Shown: piece after piece, positions 11,466-23,046 of the stretch | Numbering within the stretch: the first letter of the stretch is position 1 | How the letters are laid out: every line of letters starts with the position of its first letter | Assembly: GCF_003086295.3 (NCBI RefSeq) | Contig: NC_092048.1 | Location: 71,900,841 to 71,964,840 of the forward strand | DNA: 64,000 nt | Direction of reading: 5' to 3' | Origin: Arachis hypogaea | Taxonomy: Eukaryota; Streptophyta; Magnoliopsida; Fabales; Fabaceae | Translations under genes and position numbers: made by a program | Notes under the pieces: model-generated | The model's database searches: none | What the model was told of the DNA's origin: nothing | What the model saw: the letters and a program-made list of their open reading frames with translations, nothing else

Positions 11466-12762
11466 TGATAAACCACTATTTTATGGTTTATCTTGTGCTC
11501 AATTGAGTGATTTTTATCAATTCTTTACCCACTTATTCATACTATTTGCATGGTTTCACATTTACCTTCCTAATTATGTGCTTTGATTGAAAACATGCTT
11601 CTTTGGCCTTAAGTTCCCTATGTTTAATCCTCTCTTATTACCATTAGATGCATTGATATGTGCGTTAAGTGATTTCAGAGATTACAGGGTAGGAATGGCT
11701 CAGAGGATGGAAAGAAAGCATGCAAAAGTGGAAGGAATACAAGAAGTTGGAGAAATTGCTAAGCTGTCCAGCCTAACCTCTTCGCACTCAAACGGCTATA
11801 ACTTTAGCTATAGAGGTCCAAACAACGCGGTTCCAGTTGCGTTGGAAAGCTAACGTCCGGAGCTTCGATTTGATATATAGTTTGCCATAGTTTTTCTGAC
11901 GTTAGGCGACGCGAACGCGTGCTCCACACGGCCGCATCGCAGTGACGAAAAATCAGCGTGTTTGAATTCGCAACCAGCGAATTCTGGGCTGTTTCTGACC
12001 TAGTTTGTGGCCCAGAAAACACAGATTAGAGGCTACAAAGTGGGGGAATGTATCCATTCATAAACAAGCTCTTATAATTCACTTTTCATAATTTAGATGT
12101 AGTTTTTTGAGAGAGAGGTTTTCTCCTCTCTCTTAGGATTTAGTTTTAGGATTTAGGATTATTTCTTCTTCACCACAGGTTCAATGTTCCTTTAAATTAC
12201 TTTCTAGTTTTATTTATTCTATTCCTTTAATTGTTATTTATCTTTTCAATTTGACTTATGGATTCTTATGTTTAATTTGATTCAATACAATTTAAGGTAT
12301 TTCAATGCTTTTAATTTAATTTAGATATTTTCCCTTTTGGCTTTGGTTAAATAATTGGTGACTCTTGAGTTATCAAACTTATTGTTGATTGAAAATTGGA
12401 ATTCTTCAAGAATTAATTCAAGTTCCAATAACTCTAACTTTTTCCAAGGAAAGACTAGGACCTGAGGAATAAAAATTAATTCATCCAATTAACTTACCTT
12501 CATAGTTAGAGGTTAACAAAGTGGGAGAAAAATCCAATTCTCATTACAATTGACAAGGATAACCAGGATAGAACTTCCAGTTTTCATACCTTGCCAAGAG
12601 TCTATTTTATAGTTATTTATTTTATTCTTATTATCATTCAGCATACTACTTCCTTACTTTCAAAACCCCAAATTTACAAGACTCATAACCAATAATAAGA
12701 ACATACCTCCCTGCAATTCCTTGAGAAGACGACCCGAGGTTTAAATACTCGGTTATCAATTT
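11466..12762 (+). repeat. 3' LTR of element B, 3'-truncated
   Basis: Nearly identical to 4786-6080. It stops after GGTTATCAATTT, where the sequence switches to the minus-strand 3' ORF of element C. The last ~110-125 bp of the LTR are lost. Confidence 0.87.
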
Positions 12763-13923
12763 GGTGCTCTTGAGCTCCTCTATGTCTCTTCCTCTCCTTG
12801 AAGAACCAATGGTGCTCTTGAGCTCCTCTATGTCTCTTCCTTGTCTTTCTTGCTCCTCCCTCATAGATCTTTGATCTTCTCTAATTTCATGGAGGATGAT
12901 GGAGTGCTCTTGGTGCTCCACCCTTAGTTGTCCCATGTTAGAACTTAATTCTCCTAGGGAAGTGTTGATTTGCTCCCAATAATTCTGTGGAGAAAAATGC
13001 ATCCCCTGAGGCAACTCAGGGATTTCATGGTGAGGAATTTCCTCATGCTCATGTTCAGGTCCATGATCTCTTATTTGCTCCATCCTTTTCTTAGTGATGG
13101 GCTTGTCCTCTTCAATGAGGATGTCTCCCTCTATGTCAATTTCAGCCGAATTGCAGAGGTGGCAAATGAGGTGAGGAAAGGCTAACCTTGCCCAAGTGGA
13201 GGACTTGTCAGCCACCTTGTAGAGTTCTTGAGGTATAATCTCATGAACTTCCACCTCTTCTCCAATCATGATACTATGGATCATGATGGCCCGGTCTATA
13301 GTAACTTCAGACCAGTTACTAGTAGGAATGATTGAGCGTTGAATGAACTCTAGCCATCCCCTAGCCACTGGTTTGAGGTCATGCCTTCTTAATTGAACCG
13401 GCTTGCCTCTTAAGTCAATTTTCCATTGAGCTCCTTCCTCACATATGTCTATGAGGACTTGGTTCAACCTTTGATCAAAGTTGACCCTTCTTGTGTAGGG
13501 GCGTGCGTTCTCTTCCATCATTGGCAAGTTGAACGCCAGCCTTACATTTTTCGGACTGAAATCTAAGTATTTCCCCCGAACCATGGTGAGCCAATGCTTT
13601 GGATTCGGGTTCACACTTTGATCATGGTTCCTAGTGATTCATGCGTTTGCATAGAACTCTTGAACCATTAGGATCTTGACTTGTTGAATGGGGTTAGTAA
13701 GAACTTCCCAACCTCTCCTTTGGATCTCAAGTCAGATCTCCGGATACTCATTCTTTTTGAGCTTGAAAGGAACCTCAGGGATCACTTTCTTCTTGGCCAC
13801 AACTTCATAGAAGTGGTCTTGATGGACCTTTGAGATGAATCTCTCCATCTCCCATGACTAAGAGGTGGAAGCAATTGCCTTCCCTTTCCTCTTTCTAGAG
13901 GTTTCTCTGGTCTTAGGTACCAT
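12763..13923 (-). pseudogene. 3' ORF of element C (truncated, with stops)
   Basis: Begins at ATG 13923 (MVPKTRETSRKRKGK, basic) and runs left. Stops interrupt the first ~300 nt (TAG, then two TGA); the rest is open to 12763, where it is cut by the B/C deletion junction. The block RRHDLKPVARGWLEFIQRS..PTSNWSEVTIDRAIMIHSIM matches the 3' ORFs of D and H. The C-terminus is a Glu/Arg-rich coiled coil containing a short tandem duplication (about 12763-12838). I believe this family is catalogued as a putative plant transposon protein; no enzymatic motif is visible. Confidence 0.8.
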
Positions 13924-13978
13924 AAATGTTTATGGAAAAACAAAAAGCTATGCTTTTTACCATACCAAACTTAAAATG

Positions 13979-13998
13979 TTTGCTCGTCCTCGAGCAAA
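13979..13998 (-). promoter_or_regulatory. AGGA-loop hairpin before the 3' ORF, element C
   Basis: Minus strand TTTGCTCG-AGGA-CGAGCAAA, eight perfect pairs, followed by TTAAGTTTGGTATGG. The central pair is C-G where D has T-A, so pairing is conserved. Confidence 0.65.
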
Positions 13999-14394
13999 AG
14001 AAGAAAGAAAGTAGTAGAAGAAGAAGAAAATAGAGGAAATGGGGGAAGAAGATGTATTCGGCCAAGGAGAAGAAGAGAGGGTTGTGTTGTGTGAAAATGA
14101 AGAAGGAGTGAGGGGTTTATATAGGAGTGAGAGGGGGTGTAGGGTTCAGCCATTAGGGTTGGGTTTGGGAGGGAAATTATTTTGAATTTTGAAGGTAGGT
14201 GGGGTTTATGGGGAAGAGAGGATGGATGTGAGTGGTGAAGAGGTGATGGGAAAGAGTGATTGAGGTGATTTGTGAAAGGTATTTGGGGAAGAGAGTTATG
14301 AAAATGTGTGAAGAGGAGAGAAGAAAATGTGGGGATCCTGTGGGGTCCACAGATCCAGTGGGGCCAAGGACTTAACATCCCTGCTCCAATTAGG
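13999..14394 (-). other. Non-coding spacer of element C
   Basis: Purine-rich on the plus strand (GAAGAAGA and GAGTGAGAGG words). No gene is supported; a 162-codon minus frame across it is Pro/His/Ser low complexity. Confidence 0.5.
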
Positions 14395-14600
14395 CGTGTA
14401 AAACGCCCTTGCTGTGCAATCTTGGCGTTTAACGCTAGGCTGCTGCCTGTTTCTGGCATTAAACGCCCAAATGTTGCTTGTTTCTGGTGTTTAACGCCAG
14501 GTTGATGCTTGTTTCTGGCGTTAAACGCCAGCTTGGTGCCTGTTTCTGGCGTTAAACGCCAGACAGATGCTTGTTTCTGACGTTTAAATGCCAGACTGCT
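14395..14600. repeat. GGCGTTTAACGCC palindrome array, element C
   Basis: Several copies of TGGCGTTTAACGCCA-type inverted repeats spaced about 30-35 bp, linked by TGCTTGTTTC. The same word is in the LTR of this element (about 19875-19980) and throughout element D. Confidence 0.8.
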
Positions 14601-14740
14601 CTCCTCCAGGGTGTGTTGTTTTCAATGCTATTTTTCATTCTGTTTTTGATTTTTCAGTAGTTTTTATGACTTCACACGATCATCAACCTAATAAAAAACG
14701 AAATAACAAAAAGAAAATAAAATAGATGTGATTAAATAAC

Positions 14741-14787
14741 ATTGGGTTGCCTCCCAATAAGCACTTCTTTAATGTCAATAGCTTGAC
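14741..14787 (-). promoter_or_regulatory. Two-hairpin RNA module, element C copy
   Basis: Minus strand GTCAAGCTATTGAC (stem GTCAA/TTGAC), ATTAAAGAAGTGCTT, then ATTGGG-AGGCAA-CCCAAT (14741-14758). It is retained although RT and integrase are deleted. Confidence 0.7.
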
Positions 14788-14824
14788 AATGAGCTCTCAT
14801 GGAGCCTCACAGATGTTCAGAGCA

Positions 14825-14935
14825 TTGCTGGGACCTCCCAACACCAAACTTAGAGTTTAAATGTGGGGGTTCAACACCAAACTTAGAGTTTGGTTGCAGC
14901 CTCCCAACATTAAACTTAGAGTTTGACTGTGGGGG
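14825..14935 (-). repeat. Three near-tandem AAGTTTGGTGTTG copies, element C
   Basis: The minus strand reads CTCTAAGTTTGGTGTTG (one copy AATGTTG) three times at ~35-bp spacing between the protease end and the hairpin module. These are the same words that lie at 3' LTR borders. Confidence 0.7.
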
Positions 14936-15026
14936 CTTTTGTTGACTCTGCAGTGAGAGAAGCTTTTCATGCTTCCTCTCCATGGTTACAGAAGGAGATC
15001 CTTGAGTTTGAAACACAAGGTTGTCC

Positions 15027-17138
15027 TTATTCAGTTGAAGGGACTAACTCTCCTCTGTCCACATCAATCACAGCTCTTGCTGTGGCTAGGAAGGGTCTTC
15101 CAAGGATGATGGATTCATCCTCATCCTTCCCTGTGTCTAGGATTATGAAATCAGCAGGGATGTAAAGGCCTTCAACCTTTACTAACACGTCTTCTACTTG
15201 TCCATAAGCCTGTTTTCTTGAGTTGTCTGCCATCTCTAATGAGATTCTGACAGCTTGCACCTCAAAGATTCCATGTTTCTCCATTACAGAGAGTGGCATG
15301 AGGTTTATCCCTGACCCAAGGTCACATAGAGCCTTCTCAAAGGTTATGGTGCCTATGGTACAAGGTATTAAGAACTTTCTAGGATCCTGTTTCTTCTGAG
15401 GCAATGTCAGTTGATCCATATCACTCAGTTCATTGGTGAGCAAGGGAGGTTCATCTTCCCAAGTCTCATTACCAAATAATTTGGCATTCAGGTTCATGAT
15501 TGCACCAATGTACTTGGCAACTTGCTCTTCAGTAATGTCTTCATTCTCTTCAGAAGAAGAGTACTCATCAGAGCTCATGAAGGGCAGAAGGAGGTTCAAT
15601 GGAATCTCTATGGTCTCTAGATGAGCCTCAGATTCCTTTAGGTCCTCATTGAGGAACTCCTTATTGATCATTGAGCATCCCAGGAGGTCTTCCTCATTGG
15701 GATTCACGTCCTCTCCCTCCCTTGTAGGTTCGGCCATGATGGTTAAATCTATGGCCTTGCACTCTCTCTTTGGATTCTCTTCTGTATTGCTTAGGAGAGT
15801 ACTAGGAGGGATTTCAGTGACTCTTTTACTCAGCTGGCCCACTTGTGCCTCCAAATTTCTAATGGAGGACTTTGTTTCATTCATGAAACTTAAAGTGGCC
15901 TTAGATAGATCAGAGACTATATTTGCTAAGCTAGATGGATTCTGCTCAGAATTCTCTGTCTGTTGCTGAGTGGATGATGGAAAAGGTTTGCTATTGCTAA
16001 ACCTGTTTCTTCCACCATTATTAAAGCCTTGTTGAGGCTTTTGTTGATCCTTCCATGAGAAATTTGAATGATTTCTCCATGAGGGATTATAGGTGTTTCC
16101 ATAGGGTTCTCCCATGTAATTCACCTCTGCTATTGCAGGGTTTTCAGGATCATAAGCTTCTTCTTCAGAAGATGCCTCTTTAGTACTGTTGGATGATTCC
16201 TTCAATCCATTCAGACTCTGAGAGATCATATTGACTTGTTGAGTCAATATTTTGTTCTAAGCCAATATGGCATTCAGAGTATCAATTTCAAGAACTCCCT
16301 TCCTTTGAGGCGTCCCATTACTCACAGGATTCCTTTCAGAAGTGTACATGAACTGGTTATTTACAACCATGTCAATGAGTTCTTGAGCTTCTGCAGGCGT
16401 TTTCTTTAGGTGAATGGATCCACCTGCAGAATGGTCCAGTGACATTTTTGATAGCTCAGATAGACCATCATAGAATATATCCAGGATGGTCCATTTTGAA
16501 AGCATGTCAGAAGGACACTTTTTGGTCAGTTCCTTGTATCTCTCCCAAGCTTCATAGAAGGACTCACCTTCTTTCTATTTGAAGGTTTGAACATCCACTC
16601 TAAGCTTACTAAGCTTTTGAGGAGGAAAGAACTTGGCTAAGAAATCCGTGACCAGCTTATCCCAATAGTTCAGGCTATCTTTAGGTTGAGAATCCAACCA
16701 TATTCTAGCTCTGTCTCTTACAGCAAATTTGAAAAGCATAAGCCTGTAGACCTCGAGATCAACCCCATTGGTCTTAACAGTATCACAGATCTGCAAGAAT
16801 TCAGTTAAGAACTGAAAGGGATATTCAGATAGAAGTCCATAAAACTTGCAGTTCTATTGCATTAGAGAAACTAATTGAGGTTTCAGCTCAAAATTGTTTG
16901 CTCCAATGGCAGGGATTGAGATGCTTCTTCCTTGTAGATTGGAATTAGGTGCAGTAAAGTCACCAAGCATCTTCCTTGCATTGTTATTATTTTCGGCCAT
17001 TCCTCCTTCTTTTTCGAAAATTTCTGTCAGATTTTCTCCAGAGAGTTGTGCTTTAGCTTCCCTTAGCTTCCTCTTCAGAGTTCTTTCAAGTTCAGGATCA
17101 GCATCAACAAGAATGTTCTTATCCTTGTTCCTGCTCAT
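15027..17138 (-). pseudogene. gag-protease of element C (three in-frame stops)
   Basis: One continuous minus frame from ATG 17138 (MSRNKDKNILVDADPELE) to 15027, interrupted only by TAG at 16854-16856, 16575-16577 and 16257-16259. In D or H the aligned codons are Gln. The gag domain (LMLFKFAVRDRARIWL..FLAKFFPP) comes first, then the aromatic block TYNPSWRNHSNFSWKDQQ in place of a CCHC knuckle. An acidic spacer follows, then an aspartic protease with active site LCDLGSGINLMPLS and IILGRPFL. The frame ends just after the protease (IDVDRGEL), where RT should follow, so the element never encoded, or has deleted, RT, RNase H and integrase. Confidence 0.85.
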
Positions 17139-18650
17139 ATGAAAAAGAAGAAAATAGAAAAAAAGAGGACTCCTCTATGTCACAGTATAGAGATTCCTTT
17201 TTGTGAGTAGAAGAAGAAAAGAAATTCGAACACAGAAAGAGAGAGAGGGTTCGAATTTTTAAGAAGAAGAGAAGTGTTAGTAGATAAATAAATAATTAGA
17301 AGGAGGTGAGAGAGAAGAATTTTCGAAAAATAAATTAAAAGAAAAAAATATTTTTGTTTTTAATTTAAAATTAAAATTAGAATTCAAAAATTATGAAAGG
17401 AAAATTGAATCAAATTAAATTAAATTTAAAACAATTAGTTAATTAAAAAAGAATTTTGAAAAAGAGGAAGGTGATTTTCAAAAATTAGAGAGAGAATTAG
17501 TTAGGTAGATTTGAAAAAGATATGAATCAAACAAAAAGATAGGATTAGTTGAAAAAGATTTGAAAATTAATTTGAAAAGATAAGAAGTTAGAAAAGATTT
17601 TGAAATTAATTTTGAAAAAGATGTGATTGAAATTTGTTTTGAAAAAGATTTGAAAAAGAAAATTAAAAAGATTTGATTTTGAAATTAAAGTTGATTACTT
17701 GACTAACAAGAAACTAAAAAGATATGAGTCTAGAGTTTAAAGATTGAACCTTTCTTACTAGGCAAGTAACAAACTTAAAATTTTAGAATCAATCACATTA
17801 AAGTGCTAATAAGATTTTCGAAAATATGCAGTAAGAATAAGAAAAAGATTTTTGAAAATCAATTTGAAATTTTCGAAAATCATAAAAGAAAAATGAAAAA
17901 GATTTGAAAAACATAGAATTTTTAAATTGAAAATTTGATTTGACTCGTAAGAAACAACTAAATTTTAAAAAGTTTTGAAAAAGTCAACTCAAATTTTCGA
18001 AAATTTATGAGTGAAAAAGGGAAAGATATTTTTTTTATTTTTGAATTTTAATAAAGAAAGAGAAAAACATAAAAAAAACTCAATGCATGAAAATTTTTTA
18101 TCAAAATAAATGATGCATGTAAGAACACTATGAATGTCAAGATGAACACCAAGAACACTTTGAATCTCAAGATGAACACCAAGAACTTATTTTTGAAAAA
18201 TTTTTAAGAAAAGAAAACATGCAAGACACCAAACTTAGAAATTTTTAATATTTAGACTCTAAGAATTCAAGAATGCATATGAAAAACAAGAAAAACACAA
18301 AACAAGAAAATATGAAGATCAAATAAGAAGACTTGTCAAGAACAACTTGAAGATCATGAAGAATGCAATGCATGAATGTTTCAAAAAAAATGCACAAATT
18401 TTAAAAACATGCAATTGACACCAAGCTTAAAAATTGACACTAGACTCAAAAAAGAAACACAAAAATTATTTTTGATTTTATGATTTTATTAATTTTTTTC
18501 TTGGATTTTTTTCGAAAATTATTTTGGGAAGAACAAAAAAGAAGAAAATTTTTTTGTATTTTTCGAAAATAAGAAAAAAAGCTTAAAATTAAAATAAAAT
18601 TACCTAATCTGAGCAACAAGATGAACCGTCAGTTGTCCAAACTCGAACAA
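17139..18650 (-). other. AT-rich 5' leader of element C
   Basis: No gene. Low-complexity A/T sequence with repeated TTTTCGAAAA palindromes and AAGTTTGGTGTC words (minus strand), such as near 18225. It lies between PBS and gag. Confidence 0.65.
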
Positions 18651-18668
18651 TCCCCGGCAACGGCGCCA
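18651..18668 (-). promoter_or_regulatory. Primer-binding site, tRNA-Asp, element C
   Basis: Plus strand TCCCCGGCAACGGCGCCA, identical to a tRNA-Asp 3' end. It is separated from the LTR by the six bases AAAACT. Confidence 0.9.
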
Positions 18669-18674
18669 AAAACT

Positions 18675-20334
18675 TGGTGCACGAAATTGTGATCATCAAT
18701 GGCGCCAACAACTTGGTACGCACAATTGTAATCTTAACTCTTTATCACAACTTTGCAAACTAACCAGCAAGTGCACTGGGTCGTCCAAGTAATAAACCTT
18801 ACGTGAGTAAGGGTCGATCCCACGGAGATTGTCGGCCTGAAGCAAGCTATGGTCACCTTGTAAATCTCAGTCAGGCGGATTCAAATGGGTATGGTGAATT
18901 GATAATAAAAACATAAATAAAATATAAACTGGGATAGAGATACTTATGTAATTCATTGGTGAGAATTTCAGATAAGCGTATAGAGATGCTTTCGTTCTTC
19001 CTGAACCTCTGCTTTCCTGCTGTCTTCATCCAATCATTCCTACTCCTTTCCATGGCAAGCTTTATGTAGGGCATCACCGTTGTCAATGGCTACATTCCAT
19101 CCTCTCTGTGAAAATAGTCCAATGCGCTGTCACTGAATGGCTAATCATCTGTCGGTTCTCGATCATACTGGAATAGGATTTACTATCCTTTTGCGTCTGT
19201 CACTACGCCCAACACTCGTGAGTTTGAAGCTCGTCACAGCCATCCCTTCCCAGATCCTACTCGGAATACCACAGACAAGGTTTAGACTTTTCGGATCTCA
19301 GGAAATGGCCATCCATGGGTTCTAACTTATACCACGAAGACTCTAACATCTCGGACTTGGTCCTCTGTATTAGATATCTAAGAGATATTCATTCTAGCTT
19401 GTTTGCATATAGAACGGAAGTGTTTGTCAGGCACGCGTTCGTAAGTGAGAATGATGATAAGCGTCACATAATCATCACATTCATCATGTTCTTGGGTGCG
19501 AATGGATATCTTAGAATAGGAATAAGCTTGAATTGAATAGAAAAACAATAGTACTTTGCATTAATTTTTGAGGAACAGCAGAGCTCCACACCTTAATCTA
19601 TGGTGTGTAGAAACTCTACCGTTGAAAATACATAAGTGATGAAGGTCCAGGCATGGCCGAATGGCCAGCCCCCATAAAGGTCTAAGATAGCATAAAACTA
19701 ATCAAAGATCTGATCTGAAGATGTAAATACAATAGTAAAAAGTCCTATTTATACTAAACTAGTTACTAGGGTTTACAGAAATGAGTAAATGATGTAGAAA
19801 TCCGCTTCTGTGGCCTACTTTGTGTGTGCTTGGGCTGAGCATTAAGCTTTACACGTGTAGAGGCTTCTCTTGGAGTTGAATGCCAGTTTGTAACCTGTTT
19901 CTGGCGTTTAACTCCACTTTGCAACCTGTTTCTGGTGTTTAACTCCAGAATGCAGCATGGAACTGGCATTGAATGCCAGTTTGTGTCATCTAAACTCGGG
20001 CAAAGTATGGACTATTATATATTCCTGGAAAGCCCTGGATGTATACTTTCCAACGCAATTGAGAGCGCGCCATTTGGAGTTCTGTAGCTCCAGAAAATCC
20101 ACTTTGAGTGCAGGGAGGTCAGAATCCAACAACATCTGCAGTCCTCCTTCAACCTCTGAATCTGATTTTTGCTCAAGTCCCTCAATTTCAGCCAGAAAAT
20201 ATCTGAAATCACAGAAAAACACACAAACTCATAGTAAAGTCCAGAAATGTGAATTTTAATTAAAAACTAATAAAAATATACTAAAAAACTGTGTAAAAAC
20301 AATGCCAAAAAGCGTAGAAATTATCTGCTCATCA
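18675..20334 (-). repeat. 5' LTR of element C (1,660 bp)
   Basis: Minus-strand LTR starting TGATGAGCAGATAATT at 20334 and ending at 18675. It matches the LTR at 63021-64000, so the two belong to one family. It contains GGCGTTTAACTCC-type words near 19875-19980 and a TATA box. The target duplication GGTTA follows at 20335. Confidence 0.9.
19746..19753 (-). promoter_or_regulatory. TATA box in element C LTR
   Basis: TATAAATA on the minus strand in GTTTAGTATAAATAGGAC. The same context occurs in the LTR at 63623. Confidence 0.65.
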
Positions 20335-20339
20335 GGTTA

Positions 20340-21613
20340 CTGGCTTGCTTAGGAGGATTGTTATTAGTGAATGGCTTACCTCCCTTGCTTAGGCATTCAA
20401 CGCCCGTGCTGCTGCCCCTCTGTGCGTTTGAACGCCTAGTTTCTACCCTTTCCTGGTGTTCAACGCCAGGACAGATACCTCTCTGGGCGTTTGAATGCCT
20501 AGTCTCTGCCCTTTCCTGGCGTTCAACACCAGGAGGGATACCTCTCTGCGCATTTGAACACCCAGTCTCTGCCATTTCCTGTCGTTCAACGCCAAGAGGG
20601 ATGTCTCTCTGGGCGTTTAAATGCCCAGAGTCATTTTGTGCAGATACCTGGGTATCCTCAATGGGCTTTTCGTTTTTATTGTACTAAGGTTGGGTGCTTA
20701 AGGTTTTCCTACTCCTTAGTTGGATAGCCTGCCATTCATCTGTTATCTACTTAGATAACTGCTGCTTTGTTTGACTCAACTAGGCTTCTACATTTCTGTT
20801 AGAAGCTTGAATTTCTCGCAGAGACTCTTGCAGTTCCAGCATTTGCTGGCTAAGGGCGTGCAGTTGTTGAGTCAATGGGCTACCCTGCTCTGGAGGGTTA
20901 AGTTCAGTAGCTACTGCCTTAACCTCTCCTTTTATAGAGGCCTCAGGAGATGAGTATAAATGCTGATTAGTGGCAACTGTCTCAATAAGCTCTTGAGCCT
21001 CTCCTATGGTCTTTCTCATGTGTATGGAACCACTAGCATAGTGGTCCAAAGACATTCTAGCCATGTCTGAAAGCCAATAGTAGAAGATGTCTAACTATAC
21101 CCATTCTGAAAACATTTTAGTGGAACATTTTCTTAGCATCCTCTTATACCTCTCCCAAGCATCATAAAGAGATTCATTGTCTCCTTGTTTGAAGCCTTGG
21201 ATGTCCAGCCTTAGCTGGGTCATCTTTCTTGGGGAAAAGTAATGATTTAAAAACTTGTCCACTAACTGTTTTCAAGTTTTTAAACTAGTGTTAGGCTGGT
21301 TATCCAACCACCTTTTTGCTTGATCCTTTAAAGCAAAAGAAAAGAGCAATAACCTGTAGACCTCTTAGTCTACTCCTTCATTGTGTACTGTGTCAATAAT
21401 CCTTAAGAAATCTGCAAGAAATTCTGTAGGTTCTTCCTGAGGAAGCGCATAATACTGGCAGTTCTACTACGTTAGAATAATAAGTTAATGGTTTAATTCA
21501 AAGCTACTAGCTCTGATTTGAGGTATACTGATGCTTTTTCCACAGAAGCGAGCATTGAGACTTGTATAAGATCCCAGAGTTCTTTTAAACTCTTCATTCC
21601 CACTTGGGTTCAT
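20340..21613 (-). pseudogene. gag of element A (many stops)
   Basis: ATG at 21613 (MNPSGNEEFKRTLGSY) aligns throughout with gag of element D ([16 protein letters not shown]). It includes [36 protein letters not shown] and [15 protein letters not shown]. At least seven in-frame stops are present, most at positions that are Gln or Trp in D. The C-terminal spacer (about 20396-20640) is made of GGCGTTCAACGCC repeats translated as NAQRGI..GVERQE. The frame continues at 3783 on the other side of element C. Confidence 0.85.
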
Positions 21614-23022
21614 GATGGAGAAAGGTAGAAGAAGAGGAAGAAGAAATAGGGATAGAAAAAGAAATAGAAGAAGAAGAGATGAAAAAGAATTAAAATATAT
21701 TTTATTTTATTTATTTATTTTATTCAAAATTAAAATAAATTAATTTAAAAGAAATCAAATTCGAAAAAGAAGAAAGAGATAGAGGAGAAGTTTTCGAAAA
21801 TTGAGACAAGATATGTAATTAATTATGAAAAGATTTGAAAATTAAATTGGATAGGAGATAAGATAAGAATTGAAATTAGAATTTGAAATTTGAAAAATTT
21901 GAAAAATTTGAATTTTAAATTTTGAGATTTGAATTTTTAAATTTTGAAAAAGATATGAATTTTGGAAAGATTTAATTTTGAAAATTGAAATTTGAAATTT
22001 AAATTTTGGATTTTAAATTAAATTTTGAAATTTGAAATAAGATAAGATAAGATTTTGAAAAAGATATGATTTTTTATTTTGAAAAGATTTGATTTTTGAA
22101 TTTTAAAATTAAGATAAGATGAGATAAAAAATGTTAAAAATAAAATCTGAAATGTTTTTTGTAAGATTTCGAAAATATAGTAAAAATATAAGAAAAGATA
22201 TTATATTTTTGATTTTTAAATTTAATGAGGAAAGAGAAAAACACACAAAAGACACAAAACTTAAAATTTTTAGATCTAGCACCCTTGATTTTCGAAAATT
22301 TTTTGAGGCAAACACAAAGGGACACCAAATTTAAAAATTTTAAGATCAAAACACAAACAAGACTCAAGAACACTTTGAAGAGTCACAAGAACACAAAGAA
22401 CAAAATTTAAAGACTCAAAGAATACAAGAACACAAAAAAAATTCCAAACTTAAAATTTTTAGAAAATTAAACAAAGATTTTCGAAAATCACAAGAAAATA
22501 AACAAGAAAACACCAAATTAAATATTTTGACACAAGAATTAAACAAAGAAAAATTATTTTTTTTGAAAATGTGTTGAAAGAAAGACTCAAAGAACAACAA
22601 TTACCAAGAACATAGGCACAACGTTGTAACCAATTGAACACAAAAAATAAAAAATAAAAATATTTTTGAAAAACCTTTTTAAAGTTTTCGAAAAAATAGA
22701 GAAGAAAAAATAAGAATAAAAGACTCAACAAGAACACAAGACTCAAACAAAGAACAAAGATTAAACAAAGAAAATAAAAATATTTTTAAAATACATTTTA
22801 TGATTTTCGAAAATTTGAAGAAGAGTAAATTAAAAATAAAAGACTCAAAGACTCAAAACAAGAACACAAATTGAACAAAGAAAAGAAAAATATTTTTTTG
22901 AAAAAGATTTTTAATTATTTTGAAAAATAGGAAGAAGAAAATAAAAGTAGAAAATCTAACAAAATTAAAAATTACCTGATCTAGGGAGCAAGAAAATTCG
23001 TCAGTTTGTCCAAACTCAACAA
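21614..23022 (-). other. AT-rich 5' leader of element A
   Basis: No gene. Low-complexity A/T with TTTTCGAAAA palindromes and short purine runs. Small open frames here are chance products of base composition. Confidence 0.65.
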
Positions 23023-23040
23023 TCCCCGGCAACGGCGCCA
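23023..23040 (-). promoter_or_regulatory. Primer-binding site, tRNA-Asp, element A
   Basis: TCCCCGGCAACGGCGCCA on the plus strand, six bases (AAAACT) from the LTR end. Confidence 0.9.
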
Positions 23041-23046
23041 AAAACT

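Larger units (their letters stand above)
4786..12762 (+). mobile_element. Element B, non-autonomous LTR retrotransposon with gag-like ORF only
   Basis: Two direct LTR copies start with TGATAAACCACTATTTTATG at 4786 and 11466. Between them are a tRNA-Asp PBS, an AT-rich leader, a gag-like pseudogene, the hairpin module, a CpG palindrome array, a remnant of the 3' ORF start and an AGGA-loop hairpin at the 3' LTR border. No protease, RT or integrase is present. The 3' LTR lacks its last 100-plus bases, and the right flank is the 3' ORF of element C, not the other half of the interrupted LTR. A deletion therefore followed insertion. Confidence 0.87.
3831..20334 (-). mobile_element. Element C, non-autonomous Ty3-gypsy with gag-protease and 3' ORF but no RT/IN
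   Basis: Minus-strand element with 5' LTR 18675-20334, PBS 18651-18668, gag-protease 17138-15027, hairpin module 14787-14741, palindrome array, 3' ORF 13923-12763 and part of the 3' LTR (3831-4785). The target duplication GGTTA matches at both ends. No RT, RNase H or integrase sequence remains: the protease frame ends and the post-pol module follows within about 240 bp. Element B is inserted in the 3' LTR. The rest of that LTR and the 3' end of the internal region are missing beside B, implying a later deletion. Confidence 0.88.

Noticed and set aside
13971..14459. 162-codon minus frame rich in Pro, His and Ser
   Set aside because: Low-complexity spacer of element C between the palindrome array and the 3' ORF hairpin; no conservation with D at that position.
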